From Carboxydocella thermautotrophica (GTDB lineage: Bacteria > Bacillota > GCA-003054495 > Carboxydocellales > Carboxydocellaceae): a stretch of DNA of 64,000 nucleotides. The DNA lies in contig CP028514.1 in the NCBI GenBank assembly GCA_003054495.1, positions 546,501-610,500 of the forward strand. Reading direction: 5' to 3'. Made by a program: the position numbers and the translations under genes. Numbering within the stretch: the stretch's first letter is position 1; each line of letters begins with the position of its first letter. Of this stretch, positions 21,044-29,112 are shown piece after piece. The notes beneath the pieces are model-generated. The model did no database searches and was not told the DNA's origin. It worked only from the letters and a program-made list of their open reading frames with translations.

Positions 21044-21721
21044 ATGGCCTTAGTTGAGTTTCAGATATACTTTCCTATAGCGGATAGTGTAGTTTTAGAA
21101 TTTTGGGATTCGAGGACAAAACTGGCGCATATTCCCATGGATATTGATTCCGATGGATATTGGGAAAAAAGTATTAACTTGGATGATGGCTTGTATCACT
21201 ATTGTTTTTTCATTAATAACAGCTTTCGAGTCAATGACCCACAAACGTTTCCTGCTTATGTTCTAGAAAATGGTAAACCTATATCAAGTCTTGTAATCGA
21301 AAATTCCGAGGTTAGAAAATTAAATTATGATTCTGCTAATATAGAAGTTGAATACATAGACATGTATGCCGGAACGTCACGTTTGCCTAGACTCAACAGG
21401 GAATTCAGCAATTCTGATGGAGAAATAGGTATAAATATTGATTTCATTAAAGTTAAGGGCATACATCTAGTTAGTTTCGTATGGGTTAATCCTATGTTGG
21501 AAATAGCATACGTTTCTGATTGTATCGTATCAGGTAATCCTTCAGGCAAAGGACAAGCAGTTCAAGCTTCGGGTTGGATCACAACTGATCCCAATAATCA
21601 GCTAATCCCAGGCAAATGGCATCTTGTAGTTTTAGTAAATGGCAATGAAATTTGTTGTTTGCCATTCTATATACGAAGTTATTTCTACCGACTGCAACAG
21701 GGTAGAGTTATAGCCCTGTAA
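21044..21721 (+). CDS. Unknown protein with CBM48/AMPK-glycogen-binding-like N-terminus
   Basis: A 225-residue protein, AT-rich in codon use compared with the flanking core. The first 85 residues look like an E-set/CBM48 module: a strand-rich start, DIDSDGYWEKSINLDDGLYH near residue 36, FFINNSFRVNDPQ near 58. A second beta-rich half ends with a VWVNP...GWITTDPN...PGKWHLVVLVNG pattern typical of Ig-like folds. No signal peptide or membrane segment is seen. RBS AGGGGGG precedes ATG 21044. It heads a three-gene cassette with the next two genes. Function unknown. Confidence 0.65.
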   Translation: MALVEFQIYFPIADSVVLEFWDSRTKLAHIPMDIDSDGYWEKSINLDDGLYHYCFFINNSFRVNDPQTFPAYVLENGKPISSLVIENSEVRKLNYDSANIEVEYIDMYAGTSRLPRLNREFSNSDGEIGINIDFIKVKGIHLVSFVWVNPMLEIAYVSDCIVSGNPSGKGQAVQASGWITTDPNNQLIPGKWHLVVLVNGNEICCLPFYIRSYFYRLQQGRVIAL

Positions 21722-21739
21722 AAAATTAAAAATTATGGG

Positions 21740-22684
21740 ATGCATGGTAAAATGGGTATGGGGGACTTAAGGGTCGCCGAGAGAAAAGCAAGGTCAACAC
21801 AACAGTCGGCAGCAAACAAAACTTCTACTTCGACAGTTCAAAAAACTTCTACTTCAACTACTCAAAAATCTTCTACAACAACGAAACATACTCCAATAGT
21901 ACAACTAGCCAAATCCGGAGGCGCGGCTTCTACTAGTAGTATTTCATCTACACATAAATTCTCTGGGGCAGCAAAACAATTTTCATCTGGTATGGGAGGA
22001 TTAAGGGTAACCGAATCGAAAATATCGAGCAATTCTTCTTCCCCCACTAAATTCTTAGGAGCAGCGAAACAATCTTCACCTGGCATGGGAGGACTAAGGG
22101 TAGCCGAAGCCAAGAAGTTAGGCGAAAAAAATCTGGGGACAGGAAAATTTGTCGATGACAAAGCAACCTCAAAAACATTATTAGGAACTGATAACATGAA
22201 AAACGGTCCTAGTAACGCTAAGCTAAATTTGGGTAAGGCACAGGTATCTAGATTTAGTGGAGGACCTGGTGGAGTCAAAGGAGAAGCTTATACTGTGGAA
22301 ACAGGTGTAGAGATAATAAGCCTTGACAATCCTAAAAACTTCTTAGGATTTACTGCAGGTGTAGATGTAAATACAGGTGTTGTAAAAGGAGGACTTTATC
22401 TAGAAAGTGATAAAGGACTTGCACTGGGCAGTCTTGGAGGGGGTGCTTATGCTACATTAAAAGAAGGAAATCTTCATGCAAAGTTAAGGGTTGGCAATTT
22501 AAATGTGTATGCTAATGTAGGAGGAAATGTGGCGGGAATAGGTGCCATGGGTGAAGTCTCTATACTTGATAGACGGTCGGATGATTCATATCATATTTTT
22601 TCTGCAGACGGGTTACTAGAATTTTTAGTTGGGGCAAATGTCAATATTGACATTTATTTACAAGACAAAAAAAGCAAACACTAA
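21740..22684 (+). CDS. Unknown repeat protein with GMGGLRV motifs and glycine-rich beta domain
   Basis: A 314-residue protein of unknown function. The N-terminal half is rich in Ser, Thr and Lys and carries three copies of a short motif: MGMGDLRVAERK (residues 5-16), GMGGLRVTESK (84-94) and GMGGLRVAEAKK (115-126). The last two lie in a 31-residue repeat that also contains KF-x-GAAKQ. From about residue 180 the sequence becomes glycine-rich and beta-like (FTAGVDVNTGVVKGGLYLES, YANVGGNVAGIGAMGEV), resembling structural regions near the C-termini of some polymorphic toxins. The start codon is uncertain because no good RBS precedes ATG 21740. Confidence 0.6.
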   Translation: MHGKMGMGDLRVAERKARSTQQSAANKTSTSTVQKTSTSTTQKSSTTTKHTPIVQLAKSGGAASTSSISSTHKFSGAAKQFSSGMGGLRVTESKISSNSSSPTKFLGAAKQSSPGMGGLRVAEAKKLGEKNLGTGKFVDDKATSKTLLGTDNMKNGPSNAKLNLGKAQVSRFSGGPGGVKGEAYTVETGVEIISLDNPKNFLGFTAGVDVNTGVVKGGLYLESDKGLALGSLGGGAYATLKEGNLHAKLRVGNLNVYANVGGNVAGIGAMGEVSILDRRSDDSYHIFSADGLLEFLVGANVNIDIYLQDKKSKH

Positions 22685-22715
22685 AAAATACTTCAGCCAG
22701 AAAGGGATATAAACT

Positions 22716-23006
22716 ATGGCGTTTAAAACTTTAAAAAGTTTATTAAAAAAACTATTTATTTTTGATGAGTTTATGAGGATGTACTTAATAATGTTCTCTA
22801 TATTATACGTCATAGGGATATTCAAATTTATCTATCTCATAAACAGTATTATAGGATTCGTTCAATACGTGGGGTTAATGATTGGGCTGCTCATAGTTAT
22901 TGTACTTGGTCTTCACTTCTTTCAATTTCTATGTAGGTCGGTTGGTATGGACAAAATCTATACTAATATGAAGCAGATTATAATGAATAGAAATAAGAAA
23001 AACTAA
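22716..23006 (+). CDS. Small unknown membrane protein
   Basis: A 96-residue basic protein with two hydrophobic segments: IMFSILYVIGIFKFIYLI near residues 26-43 and a longer one, GFVQYVGLMIGLLIVIVLGL, near 48-67. It ends in a lysine- and asparagine-rich tail. An AAAGGG site precedes ATG 22716, and it follows the repeat protein by 31 bases, so it is probably co-transcribed. It could be an accessory or protective partner of the preceding protein, but nothing in the sequence proves this. Confidence 0.55.
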   Translation: MAFKTLKSLLKKLFIFDEFMRMYLIMFSILYVIGIFKFIYLINSIIGFVQYVGLMIGLLIVIVLGLHFFQFLCRSVGMDKIYTNMKQIIMNRNKKN

Positions 23007-23186
23007 TCATTAAAGATGCTTGAAGAGAGTACTACTCTATTAAGGTATGATTTATTGGGGTATGTAAATAGTTTTGTGTAAATGGTTTTTCCCTGGTAAT
23101 TGAGGGCATACTATAAACGGCTCTTACATTTCAGGAGGATAGGGCTCTGCTGGGGAGCAACCTGAGCGCCTGAAGTGGTTCTGCCA

Positions 23187-23207
23187 GGGGGGATTTCCCC
23201 CTTTTTT
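23187..23207 (+). terminator. Terminator-like hairpin inside the IS256 relic
   Basis: GGGGG and CCCCC arms with a short loop, then six Ts. It points along the + strand, opposite to the transposase, and no + strand gene follows. Confidence 0.6.
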
Positions 23208-23247
23208 CTTCCTCCTTGGGAGAACAAAAGCGTAAAACCCCGGGGAG

Positions 23248-23266
23248 TTGGGGGCAGAGCCCCCAA
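23248..23266. repeat. Perfect REP-like hairpin
   Basis: TTGGGGGC, AGA loop, GCCCCCAA. A compact perfect palindrome of the kind often seen as a dispersed GC-rich repeat; it lies just outside the transposase stop. Confidence 0.5.
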
Positions 23267-23272
23267 GCATCC

Positions 23273-24155
23273 TTATTGCAGTTTACTAGATAAGCGATCA
23301 CCAAAATATATTACTAATTGTGACATACATCTACCCCAGTCTCTGATTGGCATTGTCCATTTTTTGCTTATTTCCTGGGTTGCAAGATAAATTATCTTGC
23401 GCAAAGCATCATCCGTAGGATAAGCCGTTTTGGTTTTACATATTTTACGCAATTGTCTGTGGTAGCCCTCAACAATGTTTGTTGTATATATGAGCCGGCG
23501 GATTTCTTCAGGGTATCTAAAATATGCCGTAAGCTCAAGCCAGTTTCTTTCCCAGGATTTTATGACTAATGGATATTTACTTCCCCATTTTTCCCTTGAA
23601 TTTTTCAAAATTCAGCTCTGCTTCTTCAAGAGTTAATGCTTTATAGATTGTTTTAAGATCTGTTACCAAGGCTTTACTATCTTTGTAAGAAACATATTTT
23701 AAGGAATTTCTAATTTGATGGATTACACATAGTTGTATTTCTGTCTGTGGAAATACAGCCGCAATAGCCTCAGAAAAGCCGGATAAATTATCCTTTGCGT
23801 CTTGTACACCGTGGTTTTTAAGATCGTTCAAAACTCCCAACCAAAAACTAGCACTTTCATTTTCACCGATCCATATCCCGAGTACAACTTTAAAACCATT
23901 TAGGTTAATTCCTAAAACTGTATATGCAGCTTTATTAATAATACGTCCATCCTGACGTACTTTGAAATGGATGGCATCAAGAAATATGATTGGATAAACT
24001 GGCTCAAGAGGTCTGGATTGTCATTCCGTTATTTGAGGTAATATTTTATCCGTTATTTTGCTGATTAATGCAGGGGAAACTTCTATACCATAAATTTCTT
24101 TTAAATTGTCCTCAATATCACGATTGGATATTCATTTTGCGTACTTGGTATTATT
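23273..24155 (-). pseudogene. IS256-family transposase, inactivated
   Basis: Mutator-family transposase in pieces. From its N-terminal side: KITDKILPQITE is followed by TGA where a Trp codon is expected (about 24021-24023). Next come PVYPIIFLDAIHFKVRQDG with the first catalytic Asp, then AAVFPQTEIQLCVIHQIRNS. A frameshift near 23580-23605 follows, then YTTNIVEGYHRQLRK and the C-terminus ending at 23273. The N-terminal third is missing. With a stop, a frameshift and a truncation it cannot encode an active enzyme. Confidence 0.85.
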
Positions 24156-24212
24156 AACCATTTACACAAAACCCTAAACATTCTCATTTATTGCTTAAGC
24201 TTACCAACAAGT

Positions 24213-24234
24213 GCGCCGATAGGCGCTTTTTTTT
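24213..24234 (+). terminator. Intrinsic terminator used as intron target
   Basis: GCGCC, loop GATA, GGCGC, then eight Ts. It ends one base before the group II intron starts. Class C group II introns typically insert just after such terminators. Confidence 0.75.
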
Positions 24235-24235
24235 A

Positions 24236-25163
24236 GTGCGCCCGGCATGGGCGTTGTCTATAGGGTGGAATTCCCGAACGGCGAAGGTAGCAGTAGCCGT
24301 AGCTTAAGACAAGGGTGTCCACCGTGAGGTGGAATCTGAAGGAAGTCGGCGGCAAACCTCCGGCCCGACGAACAGAAACCACATAAGAGGCTAGCGGCAG
24401 TTGGATGAGCTTGCCAAACAAAGCGAAGTCCTTGCTACCGAAGGCTGCCGAGAGTAAATGTGGCGGGTAGATGGAGGGAAAGACAGCGCTTTTACCCGGG
24501 GAGGTCTGCCGGAGATGTTGGTAATGCCAATAACCCAGGTTGTAAGGCCTGGCTGAACCGGCAGAAGTCAGCAGAGGTCATAGTAGCCAGTATTGACGTC
24601 AAACTGGTGAAGGGCCGAACACGAAGCGAGGGATGGACTTGGCAATAGCATGTATAGAGGGAAAGACAGAGTAGGAATCAGATTAGCCCCGGAAACAGTT
24701 AAACGGGTAAAGAATAGACTTCGGGAAATGACTTCTCGAAGCAAGGCAGAGAAGATTTCGGACCGCATCAAGAGCATCAATGCCTACCTTGGAGGCTGGA
24801 TAGGATACTATGCGCTGGCGGAAACGCCGAGCGGATTCCAGGAAATCGAAGGGTGGCTAAGGCGAAGGCTACGGATGTGCGTCTGGAAACAATGGAAACG
24901 TGTCCGAACCCGATACCGTGAACTGCGGGCCCTGGGCCTACCGGAGCGAGTAGTCCACATAATGGCTAATGCCCGTAAAGGCTACTGGCGTATGTCTCGA
25001 CAATTAAATAACGCCCTGAACAATGCCTACTGGCAAAGTCAGGGCTTGAAGAGTTTAACTGAACGTTATCATCGCATTCGTCAAGCTTGGTGAACCGCCG
25101 TATACCGAACGGTACGTACGGTGGTGTGAGAGGACGGGGGTTAATCACCCCCTTCTACTCGAT
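24236..25163 (+). mobile_element. Group II intron, bacterial class C-like, reverse transcriptase deleted
   Basis: The intron begins GTGCGCCCGGCATGGGCG, the typical class C 5' end, directly after a terminator. It ends with a domain V-like hairpin (GAACCGCCGT ... ACGGTGG, about 25090-25128) and a domain VI-like hairpin around GGGGGTTAATCACCCCC before CTACTCGAT. Only 928 bases remain, while full class C introns are near 1.9 kb. The missing part is most of the reverse-transcriptase gene; both ribozyme ends look preserved. The 3' boundary is good to a few bases. Confidence 0.82.
24650..25093 (+). pseudogene. Group II intron maturase, only domain X remains
   Basis: A 147-codon frame holding the maturase-specific domain of the intron protein: RLAPETVKRVKNRLREMTSR near the start and YLGGWIGYYALAETPSGFQE near residue 46, then a basic RRRLRMCVWKQWKRVRTRYREL stretch. 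All RT blocks, including the YADD active site, are absent. The deletion joins the usual start region to domain X in frame. The remnant might still be translated, but cannot reverse transcribe. Confidence 0.85.
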
Positions 25164-25176
25164 TGTTTTGCGAGCT

Positions 25177-25559
25177 GGCTCCCTAATTTTGACACATACT
25201 CCTAATCTCAAGTTTTCATACCTGTTCAGAGTTCTGGCAGCATCTGTTTGATTTTCCTTATCACGAAGAATAGCTATTTCCCGTCTTTTTCACCAAGAAG
25301 TTTCTTTAGCTGCTCATTTTCCTTAGCAAGCTGCTTGTAATCAGGATAAATTTCATTAATAGTTGAATGACCCACTGACACAGATTGATGTTTGCCTTGT
25401 TTGTATTCTCTTGGCCAGCGGCTGACCATATTAGGATTCAGTTCATGCCTTCTTGCTACTATGGCATTATTTCCTGTTTCCAGCGCATCCTTAATGACTA
25501 ATATCGCCTCCTAACATTTTTTAAACTATTAGTCGCAGTGTCCAAATTAGTTAGGGAGA
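25177..25559 (-). mobile_element. IS3-like element relic with inverted-repeat ends
   Basis: A 383-base piece whose ends are imperfect inverted repeats: CTCCCTAATTTTGACACA at 25179-25196 and the complementary GTGTCCAAATTAGTTAGGGAG at 25538-25558. Inside on the minus strand, about 25276-25508, is an OrfA-like helix-turn-helix and coiled-coil fragment: IVARRHELNPNMVSRWPREY and KQLAKENEQLKKLLGEKDGK, then a stop and a one-base frameshift into EIAILRD. No OrfB integrase domain remains. It starts about 13 bases after the group II intron. Confidence 0.65.
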
Positions 25560-25586
25560 TAAAAAGGCAACCAGAAAAAATCCCGA

Positions 25587-25644
25587 TTTACAAACTGGAA
25601 AAATAGTGCTAATATATAGTTAGCTGTATTATGTGTATTAATAC
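25587..25644 (+). promoter_or_regulatory. GntR/ABC operon promoter with palindrome
   Basis: TTTACA (25587-25592), 17 bases, TAATAT (25610-25615). The perfect palindrome GTATTAATAC at 25635-25644 lies just after it and is a likely site for the YtrA-type repressor encoded next. Confidence 0.55.
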
Positions 25645-25677
25645 GGATAGTGGGCCTGAGAAAGGAAGGGAATAAGG

Positions 25678-26055
25678 ATGCTTCAACTGGATTTCAGGAG
25701 CAGGATGCCGGTTTATGAACAGCTTACGGAAAAAATCAAAGAGCTCATCGTCCATAACGTCCTGAAGAGCGATGAGCAGCTCCCTTCAGTCAGGGAACTG
25801 GCCCTTGAGCTTACTGTCAATCCCAACACCATTCAAAAAGCTTACCGGGAACTGGAACGCCAGGGTTATATCTATTCCATCCCGGGGAAAGGGAGTTTTG
25901 TTACGCCCAAAGAGAAAATTGACAACAGCCGGCGTCGAGAAGAACTTATGGAACAACTGAAAAAGGTAATTGCCGAATTGTTGTACCTGGGGGTTCCCGT
26001 CGAGGAAATCCGGGAGACTGTTGAAAAAACCAGAAAAGGGGGAAAGGGTACATGA
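25678..26055 (+). CDS. GntR-family transcriptional regulator, YtrA type
   Basis: A 125-residue regulator with an N-terminal winged helix: MPVYEQLTEKIKELIVHNVL, then LPSVRELALELTVNPNTIQKAYRELERQGYI near residues 37-68. The short C-terminal tail of about 45 residues, lacking a ligand domain, is typical of the YtrA subfamily, which represses neighbouring ABC transporter operons. The stop overlaps the ABC ATPase start by four bases. Confidence 0.9.
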   Translation: MLQLDFRSRMPVYEQLTEKIKELIVHNVLKSDEQLPSVRELALELTVNPNTIQKAYRELERQGYIYSIPGKGSFVTPKEKIDNSRRREELMEQLKKVIAELLYLGVPVEEIRETVEKTRKGGKGT

Positions 26056-26948
26056 TTGAAGTAAGACAGCTGGTCAAGAAGTTTGGCAAACTTGAGGTGC
26101 TCAAAGGCCTGGACCTGAATGTGCACAAAGGGTCGATCTACGGGCTGGTGGGAGCCAATGGAGCCGGAAAGACTACCTTGCTCAAGCTAATTGCTGGTAT
26201 TTACCGGCCGGACCAAGGAAGCATCCTGGTGGAGGGACAGCAGGTCTTCGAAAACAACCGGGTAAAGGAGAACATAATCTTTATCCCCGATGATCTCTTT
26301 TATTTTAGCCAGTATTCGATCAGGGAGACAGCGGATTTTTTCCGACAGGTTTATCCGACCTGGGATGAAGACAGGTTTACTGAACTGACGGAGGTTTTTG
26401 GCATTGATGTTAAACGCCGGGTAACCAGGCTGTCCAAAGGGATGAAGCGGCAGGTCGCTTTCTGGCTGGCTCTCTCTGTCAAGCCCCGGGTGCTTATCCT
26501 GGATGAGCCTCTGGATGGGCTGGACCCCATGATCCGCAGCAGGGTCAAAAAATTGCTGCTGGCCGATGTAGCTGAGCGTGAAATGAGCATACTCATTTCC
26601 TCCCATAACCTGCGGGAACTGGAGGATATCTGCGACTATATGGGGATTATTCACGACGGCAGAATAATCATAGAGAGTGAGCTAGACACCTTAAAACGAG
26701 GGATTAGTAAGGTTCAGATCGCTTTTTCGGAAGGGATACCGGAAGAATTGCTAAAGGCAGAAAACATTTTGTACCACGAAAAGAGAGGTAGTGTTCACCT
26801 GTTGATTATGCGGGGAGATGAGCAGGCCATTAAAACCCAGGTGCAAGCTTTTAATCCCCTGCTGCTGGATGTGTTGCCGTTAACTTTTGAAGAAATCTTC
26901 GTATACGAGATGGGAGGGGTTGGCTATGACATCCGGAATATCCTCTAG
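26052..26948 (+). CDS. ABC transporter ATP-binding protein (YtrB-like)
   Basis: A 298-residue ABC ATPase. The Walker A GANGAGKTTLL is near residue 36, the signature RLSKGMKRQ near 127, and Walker B VLILDEPLDGLDP near 146. It pairs with the large permease that follows and is probably repressed by the GntR protein upstream. Related YtrA-controlled transporters respond to cell-envelope stress and lipid II-binding antibiotics; that role here is inferred. Confidence 0.92.
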   Translation: MIEVRQLVKKFGKLEVLKGLDLNVHKGSIYGLVGANGAGKTTLLKLIAGIYRPDQGSILVEGQQVFENNRVKENIIFIPDDLFYFSQYSIRETADFFRQVYPTWDEDRFTELTEVFGIDVKRRVTRLSKGMKRQVAFWLALSVKPRVLILDEPLDGLDPMIRSRVKKLLLADVAEREMSILISSHNLRELEDICDYMGIIHDGRIIIESELDTLKRGISKVQIAFSEGIPEELLKAENILYHEKRGSVHLLIMRGDEQAIKTQVQAFNPLLLDVLPLTFEEIFVYEMGGVGYDIRNIL

Positions 26949-29031
26949 TAAATGGGTTGTGTTTAAAAGCGCGGTGAAGAGGTTCAAATGGCTGGGCATC
27001 CTCTATGCCGTGGCATTGTTTCTAGAACTGCCTCTGGTTTTATGGATGGAGCTCAACAGAGAAAAATCCATTCAGGGAAATCTCTGGGCCGAGGTTGCCG
27101 GTAAAAGTTTCCAGTCCCAAATCTTGTTCCACCCTGTTGCGCACCTTACCAGCATAGCCGTGGCGGTGATTTTCGGGTTGATACTGTTCTATTACCTGCA
27201 AAATGAACGGGCCAGCACCTTTTTCCATAGCCTGCCCATTAAACGGTGGTCCCTTTACTGGCAAAACCTCCTGGCGGGGTTGACCCTGATCTGGCTGCCG
27301 ATCTTGATTAACGGGCTGTTGCTATACGGAGTTATGGCTGTTTTTGGAGTGACGGAAGTCCAGTGGCCCAATCATTATGCATATGACCCGTTAATGGAGA
27401 CGGTTGATGCCAATCTTGCCAATGCCGTTTCCGTCGGTAAGCTTTTTGCTTTCTGGTTGTTCCTGAATTTATTGATGACCGGATTGTTCTATATATTTAC
27501 CGTGTTTGTTGGCATGCTCACCGGCAATGTGCTGCTCCAGGGAGCATTAACCTTTATTGGCCTGATCCTGCCTTTAGGACTGTATTTACTGATAAAATTC
27601 AACCTGTGGAAGTTGTTATACGGTTTTCCGAGAGACATTGATGAAAGCACCGTGCTGTGGCTGTCCCCTCTGGTCAGATACCTGGATTATCAGAATTACC
27701 AGCTCCTGTTTAAATCACAGGCAGGATATATATGGTATGTGGTAGCTGCCGTGTTGTTCTGTCTGATTAGCCTTTTCCTTTACAGGAAAAGGCATGTGGA
27801 GGCTGCCGGGGAAACCCTGGCTGCCGGGTGGATACGCCGGGTATTCATATACGGAGTGGCGACCTGCGCGACTCTGACCGGTGGCCTGTACTTTAGCGCA
27901 CTCAATGAAAGCAGCACCGGAGCATTATACCTGGGATATTTTATCGGCGGGGTGCTGGGTTATATCATCGCCGACATGATCGCCTATAAGTCCTTTCACT
28001 TTTATAGGAGATGGAAGGGGATGGTGGTTTTCGGCGCTGTCTTCATCGTGCTTCTCGCTTCAGTCAAACTGGACTTGTATGGCTATCAAAAATATGTCCC
28101 GGAACAGGATGAGGTAAAAGAAGTGTTCTTTAACGGCCTGAACAGGGATAGCGTACCGGCTGTCGAAAGTCTGAAAGGGCAGGACAACATCAGGCGGGTG
28201 CGTGAACTCCACCGGCAGATAATCAAGCTGGAAAAGGAGAACCGGAACCTGGAGAAATCTTTAAACAGGCCGATACCCGACGGTGCTTTCAGACCAGAAG
28301 AGCCTAGAAGGGTTATGACAGCTGATATAACTTATGTTCTGGACAGCGGCCGCAAGGTTAAGCGGACATACATGATTGACATGGACCGCTACCGTGAGTT
28401 TCTCTACCCCATATTCAATTCTGAGGAAACAAAGAGAAGTATCTACGGGCGCCTGTTCAAAACCGATGTGAAAAAGATAGACGAGCTAAATATAAGCAAC
28501 TATCATCTGGGTAAAAGTGTCCGCATCTATAAACGGGCGGAAATAGACGAAGCTCTGGCGGCCCTGAAAAAGGATGTGTTAAATGTCTCTTATGAAGCAG
28601 CCGTGGAAAACAAGCGGCCAACCCTGGCGATGCTTGAATTTATCGCAAAGACAAGCTGGGAGAGTAAGTACGTTTACTATAATTTGAATTATTATGAGGA
28701 CTTCAAAAACTTTACAGCTTTTCTGGAGAAACACGGTTATATGGAAGAACTGTTCCTGAACCCGGAGGATGTGTCCGAAATAATTGTGAAAAAAGCTGGT
28801 TCTGCTGAGACCGTGGCAGTGAAGGATAAGCAGAAGATAAAGGTACTCTTGAACTGGTGCAACCTGGAGGATGAGCGGGCCTACCTCATGAGGCAGCAGC
28901 AGCCGGTCAACAAAGGGATGGTTGAATATTACGGCAAAATAGTAACGAAAAAGGGCAGCCCCATCTTTGTTGTGTTTGATAGCAGCCCTTATGCTCAGCA
29001 GTTGATTTTTAAAATGATGCAAGAGAAGTAG
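26926..29031 (+). CDS. ABC transporter permease (YtrC/D-like)
   Basis: A 701-residue membrane protein. About ten hydrophobic segments lie between residues 20 and 390 (for example LGILYAVALFLELPLVLWM and VYLGYFIGGVLGYIIADMI-like runs). A large soluble C-terminal region of about 300 residues then includes a coiled segment RRVRELHRQIIKLEKENRNLEKSLN near residue 425. ATG 26926 follows GGGAGGGG, overlapping the ATPase gene by 23 bases. The transported substrate is unknown. Confidence 0.82.
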   Translation: MTSGISSSKWVVFKSAVKRFKWLGILYAVALFLELPLVLWMELNREKSIQGNLWAEVAGKSFQSQILFHPVAHLTSIAVAVIFGLILFYYLQNERASTFFHSLPIKRWSLYWQNLLAGLTLIWLPILINGLLLYGVMAVFGVTEVQWPNHYAYDPLMETVDANLANAVSVGKLFAFWLFLNLLMTGLFYIFTVFVGMLTGNVLLQGALTFIGLILPLGLYLLIKFNLWKLLYGFPRDIDESTVLWLSPLVRYLDYQNYQLLFKSQAGYIWYVVAAVLFCLISLFLYRKRHVEAAGETLAAGWIRRVFIYGVATCATLTGGLYFSALNESSTGALYLGYFIGGVLGYIIADMIAYKSFHFYRRWKGMVVFGAVFIVLLASVKLDLYGYQKYVPEQDEVKEVFFNGLNRDSVPAVESLKGQDNIRRVRELHRQIIKLEKENRNLEKSLNRPIPDGAFRPEEPRRVMTADITYVLDSGRKVKRTYMIDMDRYREFLYPIFNSEETKRSIYGRLFKTDVKKIDELNISNYHLGKSVRIYKRAEIDEALAALKKDVLNVSYEAAVENKRPTLAMLEFIAKTSWESKYVYYNLNYYEDFKNFTAFLEKHGYMEELFLNPEDVSEIIVKKAGSAETVAVKDKQKIKVLLNWCNLEDERAYLMRQQQPVNKGMVEYYGKIVTKKGSPIFVVFDSSPYAQQLIFKMMQEK

Positions 29032-29058
29032 AGGAACTGGGACAAATTAGTTTTCTTA

Positions 29059-29112
29059 GGCGATCTTTCTTCTCGTCGGTAACATTCCGCGAAGGGAAGA
29101 TCGTCTTTTTTT
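29059..29112. terminator. Terminator between the ABC operon and lysR
   Basis: GGCGATCTT and AAGATCGTC arms with an inner TTC...GAA stem, followed by seven Ts. The stop codon of the convergent lysR gene lies at the end of the T-run. Confidence 0.75.

Larger units (their letters stand above)
23071..24172 (-). mobile_element. Decayed IS256-family insertion sequence
   Basis: The element is bounded by exact 17-base inverted repeats GTTTTGTGTAAATGGTT (23071-23087) and its complement (24156-24172). It contains a broken mutator-type transposase on the minus strand. Intact IS256 elements are about 1.3 kb; this one is 1.1 kb. No clear target duplication flanks it. A 200-base segment between the transposase stop and the left repeat contains two strong hairpins that are not transposase sequence. 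Confidence 0.75.

Noticed and set aside
23110-23207. Riboswitch-like leader with terminator in the IS256 relic
   Set aside because: A GGGGAGC ... CGCCTG stretch weakly recalls the 3' half of the ZTP motif, but the 5' half does not match and no + strand gene follows.
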